The notes under the pieces were generated by a model. It was given only the letters and a program-made list of their open reading frames with translations. It did not search any database and was not told the origin of the DNA. The position numbers and the translations under genes are program-made. A DNA stretch of 64,000 bases from Coniferiporia sulphurascens (taxonomy: Eukaryota; Basidiomycota; Agaricomycetes; Hymenochaetales; Hymenochaetaceae), in the NCBI GenBank assembly GCA_002794785.1, contig NBBA01000013.1, forward strand, positions 186,001-250,000. The letters are read 5' to 3'. Positions 23,302-33,135 of this stretch are shown one piece after another (within the stretch, counting starts at the first letter, position 1; each line of letters starts with the position of its first letter).

Positions 23302-25203
23302 TTAGATCTCCAGCGGCTCGTGGGACCTAGTATCAAGGCCCCGCGCCGCGCTCTCACTCGCAGACACCCGCTCGCGGCGCGAACCAAACCCGCCCCCGCC
23401 CGTCGGCCCGCGCGGCTGACGCATAACGTTGCTACCCGCGAGCTCTCCTTCCCTGATTGAGCCCCCGTTAAGCGTCCCAGACAAGGACGACGGGAGGCTT
23501 GGCACGGGCGGCACGCCAGCACTCCCAAAAGCACCGTTACCGCCAAAGAGTGTTCCAAATCCACCTGGCGAGCGGCGCGACGGCGACGCTATAGTCGCGT
23601 AGCCCTCCCGGATGTTCCCGTTCGACGAGCGCGACGTGAGACGTGGCGCCTGTGTGTGCAGAGTCTTCATGTCCGGCATGGATTTCTTTGCGCGCAGAGA
23701 GCTGGCGTGCACCTGAGGAATCGTGGGTGTCATGTACGCAGATGGCGCGCGAGACAGGGTCTAAGTAAATGTTAGGCTGCTCGCATCTCGCGTAATAGAC
23801 GAAGAGAAAAAGAACGTACTCGTCGAGGCTCAGCCTGCATCGGATGGCTCACTCTCTCCGGGTCGATCCTTGTAACGACGGCATAACGTTCTTCGCCTTC
23901 CCCGACGGAGTAGTGGTAGACCCCGAGCTTTTGAGCAACAAGGTGCACCACACGACGCTGCTTAGGACTGAGTGTCCTCGAGAAGGCGAGTTCGTCGCGC
24001 ATGTGATCATCCTTGAACAGAAGGATCCGCGAATAAATCTCCAGAGTGGACGGATCGTTGAGATCCAGTTCAGTCGAGGAACCCTTGTTCGACGGCGTCG
24101 TGGGCGGGATCGGAGCGACAGGCGGTGCTACACCATACGGTTGGGGTATCGGCATTGGCTGGACGCCAGGCGGCGAGTTGTTCTGCTGCTGGAACGCATT
24201 CGTGTACGGGGTGGACACAGAGCGCGGTGGAGAAAACAGGGGGGCCCCAACAGGCCCGAACTCGTCATGTGGTTGCTGTTGCTGCGGGTGTTGATGCATC
24301 GCCTGCTCTTTTTCGAGCTGCATGGAACGCATGCGGCGGAGCGCCTTTTCGCGCTCAATACGCTCTTTCTCACCTGCCTGGAGGACTTTCTTGTACTCGA
24401 CGCGCAACTTACGGCCCTGGACATCAAACCCATTGAGCGCCGCGACGACGGCATCTGCGTCCGAAGCCTGTCGGAAATTGGCGAAGGCAAGACCGCGGAA
24501 GGCGCCCTGTGTATCAAGATGATAGTTGAAAGCGTACGGCGTCGGGATCGACAAAGAAGCCTGAATGGGTACGAAATGGGAAGTGCGATCAGTAACCGGT
24601 GCGGACGGCAACAAAGAAGGGCCGACGCCAGCGGGCATGCACTCGGCTGTACGTAGAGGAGAGGACGTACAATGATATCGAGGAGGGTCTCACGTTTGAC
24701 GTTGAAGGGGATGTTCTTGATGACGATGGCGGTCGGGATGACCTCGTCGTCTATGCCCCCTCCCTGTGGAGGCGATTGCATTGGGACCTGGAGGTGGGAC
24801 ATCGGGGGCGAGCCGCCGGACGAGATGTCTGAGTTGGTGGGCGGGGACATCGAGCGCGAGTCATTCAGGACCTGATTATCGAGCCATTGCTGCAGATCGC
24901 GAAAGATGGAGATGAGCGCAAGTAAGTAGGCGGCAAACGGTATAAATCAGGGATGGGAGGCGGACGTACGGTGGGAAGCCCGGACCTAGAGATGGGCTTG
25001 TTCTTGAGGGGAGAATGGCTGAGACCGAGTGGGTTGTAGGGTAGCTGGCCGGAGACGACTGGGTTTGTTGCAAAGTGAAACTGCTGCCTGGGGTTCGAGC
25101 CGACGGCGAGACCGTCGTAGTCGTAAGGGTCGTGAGGGCGGGTCTGCTGGGGGGAGATGGAGAGGCCGGAGAGGTCAGGAGGGGTCGGGGACGTGCTGGT
25201 CAT
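23302..25203 (-). CDS. RRM + R3H RNA-binding protein (Pin4/Cip2-like)
   Basis: Post-transcriptional regulator related to yeast Pin4/Mdt1 and fission-yeast Cip2, which bind mRNAs and act in cell-cycle and stress control. The N-terminal exon MTSTSPTPPDLSGLSISPQQ is disordered. The RRM carries RNP2 as IVIKNIPF and RNP1 as FRGLAFANF. A Gln/Pro-rich linker precedes an R3H domain that starts DLNDPSTLEIYSRILLF and contains the R-x3-H core RRVVHL. The C-terminal tail is Ser/Gly/Arg-rich. Introns lie near 24968-24892, 24690-24560 and 23820-23760. The start at 25203 is the first ATG followed by continuous coding sequence. Confidence 0.85.
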
Positions 25204-25439
25204 GAGGGGCTTGAGGACGTGTGTCGTAAGGCGGGCTCGTGAAGATGAAAGCGAAAGAAAAGGGGGCGGCGGCGGCGGCGGGGACGAGGAGGAGGTTGAG
25301 GACGTCGAAAGAGTAAGGAGGACGAACGAAAGGTGATGAAAAGGATAACGCGGTAACACCTCGTGCCCACCGGACTTGCCCGTGCCAGTCACACTGCATA
25401 CTATCATTCAACACAAAAAATATATTATATACATATATC

Positions 25440-25856
25440 TCATGGGCTAATCGCTGCGGGCTTTGGCAGTGCCAGCACTGATCCTACATCGATGGTCAAA
25501 GACACGGCACGCGAATGATCCCAGGGCCCGCGCACGGACGGCGGCGGAGACAACGACGGTGTCGACGCAAATGCAGACGCAGACGATGGCGAAGAGTATC
25601 CCGCCCCAGGCGCATATCCCACGCCCACACCCACAGACACCCCCGGTCCCAGCCCGGAAGTTCCCAGTCCGCGTTCCACTGACCGTCGGCGCGGCTGCGC
25701 GTGCATGTACGATGTAGATAGCACCGTCTCTCGCGAAACGTTGAGCGGCGCAAGTGCAGGGCGAGGCATAGACGGTAGCGTGTGTCTCGCGATGCCGCGC
25801 GGCGGGAGGGGTCCCTGGACGAGGCGCAATGAAGTAGGCGGCGGACGGCGGGGCAT
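25440..25856 (-). CDS. Hypothetical Pro/Ser/Gly-rich protein
   Basis: Starts MPRRPPPTSLRLVQG and ends ALPKPAAISP; low complexity with no recognised domain. An upstream GTGAGT donor and a TATCAG acceptor (about 25951-25906) suggest the leader is spliced, which supports transcription. A longer Cys-rich frame overlaps on the same strand but looks like a shadow. The choice of frame is uncertain. Confidence 0.35.
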   Translation of the reverse strand: MPRRPPPTSLRLVQGPLPPRGIARHTLPSMPRPALAPLNVSRETVLSTSYMHAQPRRRSVERGLGTSGLGPGVSVGVGVGYAPGAGYSSPSSASAFASTPSLSPPPSVRGPWDHSRAVSLTIDVGSVLALPKPAAISP

Positions 25857-26210
25857 AGCTGATTTGATTTGAGTTTTTGGGGGCTGTGTGGTATGAACTG
25901 AAGGCAACTGATAAACTCGTGTTCGTCATCTCCTGGAGCGCAGCAGACTCACCTGTGGGTGCTTTATGCACGAGGTAGAAACAAAGGGCCCTTCAAGGGA
26001 TGAATAAAGAATGTGTGATCGCCCCTGCTGGTGAGAGGGAGGACAGAGGACGCGGACAGACACAGGCAGAGTAGATGTAGTAGTGGTGGTGAGCGCTGAC
26101 GGCCAGCGCCGGTCGCGATGGGTCAAGCGGTTGATCTGCCAAACACAGCCGATCACGGCCCCAGTATGCGCACGCGTCGACCCCTTTTACATGACCACAA
26201 CGAGCTCACA

Positions 26211-26654
26211 ATGGCGTCCCAGAACGAAACAGTACCGAATATAAAGCAAAACGGTTCCTACGACGTCTCCTAACCTATGCCTTTCATCACAGCACACAGC
26301 GAGTCGCGCCGTTTCCCACCTCTCAAGCGTAGGCCACCCGAGAGTCGCCTCATCAAGTCCATGCTTCGACTCCTAGCAGCCGTACCTCGCCTCTCTGTCC
26401 ACCAGTCAGAGCCCGAAGCCAAGGTCGAGCCGATAATCTTTACTACAAGTCTCGATAATTGGCGTCCGAACCTCCTTACACTTGATCAGGCCGCGCTGCG
26501 AGCAGACATTGTACGCCGGCCTGAAGCATTCGAGGTCTCGCAGAAAGCGCTGATATGCCGACGCCCGACGTACGCCGTCGCTCCAGCGTCATCCTCGCAG
26601 ACCCGGCCCCGTCTGTACACAAAGCCGCACACCTGCCGCCACTTGAACAGTTAA
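26211..26654 (+). CDS. Hypothetical basic protein of about 135 residues
   Basis: If a 43-base intron (about 26252-26295, GTTCCT...CATCACAG) is removed, a start MASQNETVPNIKQN joins in frame to AHSESRRFPPLKRR and continues to LYTKPHTCRHLNS. No domain was recognised. It ends only a few bases before the convergent amidohydrolase stop. It could be a real small gene or chance coding. Confidence 0.3.
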
Positions 26655-26660
26655 ATATGG

Positions 26661-28714
26661 CTATATAGCTACCATGATACATTTTACTATCCGCATCCCC
26701 TCTTTGGACCCCTGACACTTATACAGAAGAATCCACAGGTACACCCTCGTACAAACGTTGCCAAATACCAGCTGGCCGTCAACTACAATTGCAAGCACCC
26801 TTGCGTCCAGCACTCCATCTACTGCAGCAATCACAATGTCTCTAGATATTACGACGTAATCCGCTAGTTTTCCCGGCTCAAGTGAACCAAGTTCCCCTTT
26901 GGAGAAAGAAGCGTATGCAAGATCGATCGTCATACCTAGCGATTAGCCTTAAATCAGTTTGCAAAAGTCATGTTTGTGGAGCTTACCGCGAAGTGCTTCG
27001 ACACGCGTAAGGCGCTGTTCGCGGGACCTCGAAATATTTGTGGCTAAATTAGAGGTAGAGCCGATAAGATTGGGTTCCAAACACTCACCATCGCTCTGAT
27101 CCGTGCAGTGAACCATCGTAAGGTGGTGCTCGAGTTATAGCGGCATAGAAGATTACGATTGGGACCATGTCTCCAGCCGGGGAGTCTGACCCTAGTGTAA
27201 TCGCGTCGACTATTGTCCGGAATGCGTGCAAGTCTTTAATACGTTCCGGTTCCTTTACGAAGGAAGAAAGAAGGGACAATTTTCAGGAATTCTGGAAAAG
27301 CTTTATTCATAACAGAAAAAGACACTATACCAGGCGGCCTTGCGCATACGACATACTGCTCAACCATCGTGCAATGAGATAAATCAATTACAGATGTCTG
27401 GGAGAAACTCACGAGTGGATGGGTTGGACACTTGAGATAACTAAGACGAAAATATTAGATCCCGTCTTAAAACGATCTTCAAAGGAAAACGTACATCGGA
27501 GTTCAGCAGTTCGTAGAACGTCCTCGGGGTGAATAATCTGACCACGTTCAATACGCGGTCGGACAGCCGTCCCATTGACTCCCTTCAATCCATCTTTGAA
27601 GGTGCTCTCGAAAATGTCAAGAACTAAGGAGTTGGCGCGACCACCATTAGCGTTAATATTCTTTACAAAAATGCGATAGTCAGGTATAGTCAACAATGAC
27701 AATTACACACTCACCACTTGCCAGCCATCTCCAAGAAACTTAAGAACGAGTTCATGCGAGACCTCAGGGTCGATACGCATGCACCTGCCAGTGCTAGTCT
27801 GCGGATTGTTGAGGTAAGGCCCGAAGAGCTTTTTCTACAGTGCGGCATTTAAAAAAGGATATTTCTACTGAGGTAGGTGGTCACTCACCGTGGCATCGTC
27901 GGATTTCCGCGCATCTAAAAAATAAAAAGATTAAACGCCACAGCACACATGAGGAGTCATATAAGTGTATAGAATAACATACCATCGGCGACAACAGCTA
28001 ATAAAATGACAGTTATGTAAGAGAACCACCTCTGATAATTAGGCAACGAGTCACTGACCGGAGCCTTCTTCGGGAGGAAAACCATATTCGGGGGCGTGTC
28101 CATGCAAATCTTTGCTTATGGATTTGTTTAGTTCATGATGTCAATATGGTACGAGGCTCACCACTCATCCCGCCGGCGGGTATGACGATGGAGCCCAAGG
28201 GAAGTTGTATTACCTGGAGGAGCGACCCACTGGCGGCTGCCATTCCTTCGCTATATGCGTGGCAGTTCTTTTGACTCCATCTAAGTAACACATCATCTGT
28301 TATTTAAGTAGAAGAGGATGACGGTCATTTGCCAAGTCAGCTATTAGAGCCTAGACAAAATAATAGTATTCACTCACCGGGAGACCCTGTATCAGGAATT
28401 TTAGATCCATGAACGACGAGACACTGAACCATAGTGTTTTTATCGTCAACTGTGTAATTAGTCGGGGCATCTCTAGAGCAGAGGGCGTATGCCTCGGGGA
28501 GTACAGACGTTATAGCGTCCCCCCTGTTGCTCATGAAGAGCAGAGACGCTAGAAACACAGCAAGGCAGCATAGAACGACGCGGCGGAAACCTACAAGGGG
28601 ACGGGTAGACGCGGCGGGGGCCACCACATTGGCGCTGTCACGAGATCGCGGCATATTGTCTATAATTCTGCGCAGGTCGGTCGTTGGGATTTTTAGGAGA
28701 ACGGCAGAGGACAT
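26661..28714 (-). CDS. Amidohydrolase family 3 (YtcJ-like) protein with missing core
   Basis: Metal-dependent hydrolase, probably type II membrane-anchored: an N-terminal hydrophobic segment VVLCCLAVFLASLLF follows a basic cytosolic tail. About eleven tiny exons can be joined in frame. They give an N-terminal block ending TGSP-DDVLLRW, LPLGSIVIPAGG, the HxH metal motif as DLHGHAPEYGF, then KKLFGPYLNNPQTSTGRCMR and FLGDGWQV. The C-terminal blocks are RPRIERGQIIHPED, VISSVQPIHS, EPERIKDLHAFRTI, ITLGSDSPAGD, EQRLTRVEALRG and LGSLEPGKLADYVV. Against the usual 550-600 residues, roughly 250 central residues are absent. The conserved HAIGDRAN block reads NANGGRAN, losing a His ligand. Activity is doubtful although the frame is intact. 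A TATAAAGG box lies at 28767-28774. Confidence 0.7.
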
Positions 28715-28766
28715 GGTAGAGGGGGCCTTAAGTGAGACAACTTGAAGGAGGGAAACGGTCGAGCAT

Positions 28767-28774
28767 CCTTTATA
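28767..28774 (-). promoter_or_regulatory. TATA box of amidohydrolase gene
   Basis: TATAAAGG on the minus strand, about 55 bases upstream of the preferred ATG at 28714. It overlaps the codons just after an upstream ATG at 28777, which is therefore less likely to be the start. Confidence 0.4.
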
Positions 28775-28777
28775 CAT

Positions 28778-29013
28778 ACTCAGTCCACTGGAGTCTGGTT
28801 TGCGACGAAGAAGACCCGTCGTTTTCGAGTGTTTCCCATATTGGTACTTGTCAAGTGTGGTTCCATTTTGAAGACTTCACGGGCGAGTCATAGTAGAAGT
28901 TCGCCAAATACCCCTCGCGAGCGGCGCCTGTGCTAAGTTTAACTAAATTGCTGCTGAAAAACTTCATGTGGGTGCCAGTGACAGAAACGTATAAAGATTG
29001 GTGTATTTGCTTA
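28778..29013. other. Upstream region of the amidohydrolase gene
   Basis: No coding sequence was recognised. It lies between the amidohydrolase TATA box and the decarboxylase remnant. Confidence 0.4.
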
Positions 29014-29175
29014 CCATCCTTTCGACCTCAAAAGCGTTTGAATCCATGTTTGCTGGACATTCACTGGACTATCAGGATATTTCTCTTTTTAAAAAAGCTT
29101 AAGAAGCAGAGTCCATTTATGCTGGACATCAGATAGAGTTTAAGGTTTATAAGGAAACTCAAGGAGGAAGTCTGA
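29014..29175 (-). pseudogene. Decayed fragment of the glutamate decarboxylase exon, in two partial copies
   Basis: On the minus strand, 29014-29100 matches the exon at about 33535-33625 of the nearby decarboxylase, including its splice donor position. The peptide tail reads [14 protein letters not shown] against [14 protein letters not shown] in the parent, with stop codons and small insertions upstream. A second, more diverged copy (SDVQHKWT) directly abuts it at about 29105-29170. There is no flanking coding frame, so this is a remnant. Confidence 0.7.
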
Positions 29176-29491
29176 AAAGCCCCAAGTCGAGGTACCGTCA
29201 CTCCCCGGATTCTTCGTCCAAAGAGGAAGTCCGAAGAGCTCACAGATGCCATTCATTACCCTCCGGTGTCTTCGCCCGCCCATTTCATTGATGATGACCC
29301 GAATGTCCTCGGCCAAGGGTTGGTCCCGTCGCATTCATCTAAGCTGTGCGCGGACTACGGTGAGCGCTAAAGGCCGGATACCCATGGAAAATCATCAATT
29401 GTCCAAAGGCGGAGTCTAGAGACCCACACCGACCCGGTTAATTGCGACAGTCATTCTACCCTTTTAATTATAGTCGTAGTAAGTAGATCTA
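29176..29491. other. Interval without a recognised gene, downstream of mL46
   Basis: One minus-strand frame at 29140-29334 has no recognisable domain. No tRNA was recognised. Confidence 0.4.
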
Positions 29492-30507
29492 TTAGAAATC
29501 CGATAGCATATCTTTCGTCCCCAGCCAGTACTCCTTCGACACCCGCGACTCAATCTCCTCCTTCGTAAGCCACGCAAAGTCGCTTATGCTCCTTTCCGTC
29601 GTCTGCACCTGCCCCGCAAAGATATGCGCCTTGTAAAAGAAAATCTACATCGACTAGTCAGAAGTCCGAATAAGGGAGTACAAATCGTGCACGTACCTTC
29701 TCGCCCGAATATTGAGGGTCCGCGTTACCCTCGTATTCATACTCGAAAAGTCCAACCGGCCGCCGCCCGACCACCCAGGTGTTCATATGAGGCCCGCACT
29801 CGGCGTGTAAATCCCGTTTGGCCGCCTGAGGAAAATTTATCAAAAGGCTTCAACGCAGGCAAAGGACAAAACGACTTACATCGTGGAGATACTCCCCCGC
29901 CTCCACGTATCCCTTCGGGAACCGCCACTCGTACTTGTCGCCCGGCGGGGCCTTCACCAACAGGTACAAATTCCTCGATCCCTGCCTATCCAGACTCTTT
30001 ACATCCTTCTTCTCATCCGCATCGCTCCGGCGGGGCATCGGCTTCTCCTCCTCCTCCCCCGTCGTCTCGACATTCATAAGCAACGACGCCTTGTCCTTTG
30101 CATTTTTCACAAAGTCTTCCCCGAACGCACGGCGTTCGCGACGGATCTCGTCGCGCGTAAACTGCGCCTCGAGCAGTGACCCCTGCTTGAAGTAGAACTC
30201 GTATGGAAACGGGTTGTGCAGCGCGCGCTGGATTCGTTGCTGGTATCTGTAGAACTCGCGCTCGAACTTTCCCGGTGTACGCGTGAGGATGGGCGCGCGG
30301 TTCAGTAGCACCCCGACTGCGAGTCGGGGCGCCTTCGGGGCGTCCGTCACAGTCGCAAATCCGCGCCTTGCGAGCCCTAAAAGAAAGAAAAAAAGACGTG
30401 TTGAAGCAGCTTTCTCCTAAACGAGTGAATTGAATAGTTTTCCTACCATTAACGAAATTATGGTGAAGCTGCCGCTGGCAGCGAGTGAGCAGCGTTGAGG
30501 ACGACAT
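29492..30507 (-). CDS. MRPL17: Mitochondrial large ribosomal subunit protein mL46 (MRPL17), Nudix fold
   Basis: Structural protein of the mitochondrial 54S subunit that retains a Nudix-like fold. The N-terminus MSSSTLLTRCQRQLHHNF is basic and amphipathic, as expected for a mitochondrial presequence, and continues after an intron as GLARRGFATV. The conserved body includes ALHNPFPYEFYFKQGSLLE, then NLYLLVKAPPGDKYEWRFPKG and AECGPHMNTWVVGRRP. The end reads FYKAHIFAG, then DFAWLTKEEIESRVSKEYW and LGTKDMLSDF. Four exons. The Nudix box glutamates are not kept, as is usual for mL46. It is divergent from VMA13 with a gap of about 135 bases. Confidence 0.92.
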
Positions 30508-30642
30508 GCCCGTTTGCCGGTAAGAAATCCTGAAGCGCGCGACCTTTCTATTTACAGTCCCGCGGGTGGCGTCGCGTATACTCGGCTCACTCGGGGTGCT
30601 CAGTGCTCACCGACTCGGACCGCCCTCATCGTCAATTCCACC

Positions 30643-32597
30643 ATGTCGCTCTCGCTCGTCTCGAATCCATACATCGAGGAGACGTCGACAAAGATCAGGG
30701 CCAAGCCCGTACCATGGGAGGTACGTCTCGATCCCACCGCAGCCGCTCCGGTGACGCATACTCAAGCGATATGATACTACTGCTCCTCCCCAGGCATACC
30801 AGCGCGCAGGTCTCGTCACCGCAGACGAGCTCGCCCTCATCAAGCGCGTGTCTAGACAACCTCGCGCAAAGACCGACTCGCTACTACTCACGGAGGGCCA
30901 GACATACGCGCCCCTCTACCTCAGCCTCCTCAAGAAGCTCAACCGCATCGACACGATGCAGTGGATCCTCGTCCTCATCGCCGATGCCCTCGTCGGTGAG
31001 TCGCGTTGCTATCTTACGCAGCTCTGGCTCTTATGGTTGTTTAGACCATGAGGAGCGCATACCGCTGTTCACAAAGGTTGTTGAGAAGGACCCCGAGCTG
31101 CCGTACGGTCCTCTCCTTCGGTGCGCTACTCCCTGATACGCCCCGCAATCCTCAGCTTACATTTCTTCCCCGCTAGGTCTCTAGAAAGCCAAGACGAATT
31201 CCTCCAGCTCAAATCCGCTCAAATCCTAACCGTACTCCTAAGGTACTCCTCCTATCTTGCCTCCGTCTAAACCCTCACACCGAGCAGTTTCCCCCGTGAA
31301 GCTCGGAACGCTCCACCATTCAACCACAATACCTCCAACCCTTCCTCGAAGTCCTCGCGAGCCTCGCACAGTCTCCCTCGTCGACCAAACGCGACATCGC
31401 CGTCCAGTGCCTCGAGGGCCTCCTGCCGCGGACGGAGGTCCGCATGAGCGTGTGGGCGCATTCCAAGATCATCGTCGGGTGGGGCATCTCTTCTAGACCC
31501 CCTCCACGGCTCCTTTTCACCTTTCATCATGATACAGCCTCCGTGATATCCTGCAGAACAAACCCGGAGCTCAGATGAGCTATCAAGTCTGTTTCTGCTT
31601 TTGGCTCCTAACATTCGAGCAAGAGATTTCGGAGAATATCAATAGGTACGTGATTGTTTGCCTGCATGGACTTGTTTTTAATAGTGAGGACCGCACAGGA
31701 GATACGACATCATCCCCCTCCTAACGGATGTGGCGCAAGCCGCCGTAAAGGAGAAAGTCATCCGAGTAATCGTAGCCACCTTCCGGGTACGTTTACCCCC
31801 ACGCAAATTCAGGACTTCAAATGAACCCTTTATTTTCTACTAAACTTTAGAACCTCGTCTCAAAAGCACCATCTCAAAACCTCCCCTCGATGCTCGTCGC
31901 GCAGCTCCTCCCCTTCGCGAAGAGTCTATGCGGGCGAAAATGGACAGACGAAGACATCGTAGAGGATATCCAGTTCCTCCGCGACGAGCTCAAAGCGAAC
32001 TTCGATAGTCTCACGTGCGTAGACCACTTGTCTAAGTCTCACGAGCCAGTTGTTCCTTACTATATATTCGCGCAGGACATGGGAAGAATATACAGCCGAA
32101 CTATCGTCCGGCCACCTTCTATGGTCTCCTGTACACGAATCCGACCCGTTCTGGCAAGAGAACGCCGACAAGCTATGTGATCAAGACTACGCTCAGTTCA
32201 AGTACGCCTCCCCCCGGCACCCCTATCATTTTTTATTATTACTCAAGGTTCCCGCCTGACATTCCACACCACACAGACTCCTCGTGAAACTCCTCAACGA
32301 CTCGACAGACCCGACCGTGCTAGCAGTCGCAGCACACGACCTCGGTCAATTCGTCAAATGCTGCGACCGCGGGAAGAAGTACGTTCCCTCCTCCTCCTCC
32401 TCCTCCTCCCTTCCCCCCTCTTCTCTCCTTTCTCGTCATACATCGTACCTCAATCTAACACGCACCCCAGAGCCGCCGCAGACCTCGGCGCAAAGACGCG
32501 CGTCATGCAACTAATGACGCACGAGAACGCAGACGTGCGTTACCGGTCGCTCATCTCTGTACAGCGGCTCCTCAGTCAGCCGTGGAGGGCAGGATGA
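30643..32597 (+). CDS. VMA13: V-type H+-ATPase V1 subunit H
   Basis: Regulatory subunit H of the vacuolar proton pump. It couples V1 to Vo and silences free V1. Starts MSLSLVSNPYIEET and consists of HEAT/armadillo-like helices throughout (TYAPLYLSLLKKLNRID, CLEGLLPRTEVRMSVWA). Later blocks are QVCFCFWLLTFEQEISENIN, MLVAQLLPFAKSLCGRKW, WSPVHESDPFWQENADKL and the C-terminal LVKLLNDSTDPTVLAVAAHD with HENADVRYRSLISVQRLL. About ten exons with short introns. Length, about 440-450 residues, is normal for the family. Frames labelled earlier in this region (from 30514) are shadows; the ATG at 30643 sits in a good context and matches the family start. Confidence 0.93.
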
Positions 32598-33135
32598 AGG
32601 AAGAGAGTCTCGCCTCGCACTACTGCAACTAGCTAGCTAGCTGGCCGGTCGCTTGTGGACTACCGTACAATACATTTAATAAATGGACTTGATCATACTC
32701 CATCCTTTTTCTCTCTCTTCGGAGCGGACTACCGAGGCCAGGGTCAAACCGCACGTCTTTTACAACAGAAAATAGAAAGTAAGTTGGATTGGCAAGTACA
32801 GTAATGTCGGGGAGACGCTGCCTTCAAAGTTAAAAAAAGGGAAGCGCACTATGTGCCGGTGTGTATACGATAGTCCCTTTTAGCACCAAGTATAATTTAT
32901 TTTCAGCATCTCCATGCTTTTTTTTTTACCCCTCTCAAGACAAAGCATTCCCATGTTTTTTATATGCCAAATTCCCTAAGGTGCGAATTCGATTTTTGAT
33001 AACGGTGTTCGATAATTTTACAGAATGGAATAGTAATACATGATACTTTCAGCCATTTGTCCTGTACACTTACACTCCTTCCGAATCGTCTCCAAGCCCT
33101 GACTGCTAGACCATCTTTGCGTGCATTTTCTTCCC
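32598..33135. other. Convergent intergenic region VMA13 / decarboxylase
   Basis: No coding sequence was recognised. It contains a short CTAG tetranucleotide run near 32630-32642 and T-rich stretches fitting 3' UTR and polyadenylation regions. Confidence 0.5.

Noticed and set aside
25447..25971. Long Cys-rich minus-strand frame
   Set aside because: Overlaps the Pro/Ser-rich frame at 25440-25856, spans a likely intron and has no recognisable domain; treated as a shadow.
30514..31136. Alternative frames across the start of VMA13
   Set aside because: They lack family similarity, whereas the spliced frame from 30643 matches V-ATPase subunit H throughout.
32630..32642. CTAG tetranucleotide run
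   Set aside because: Too short to be more than chance simple sequence in a 3' region.
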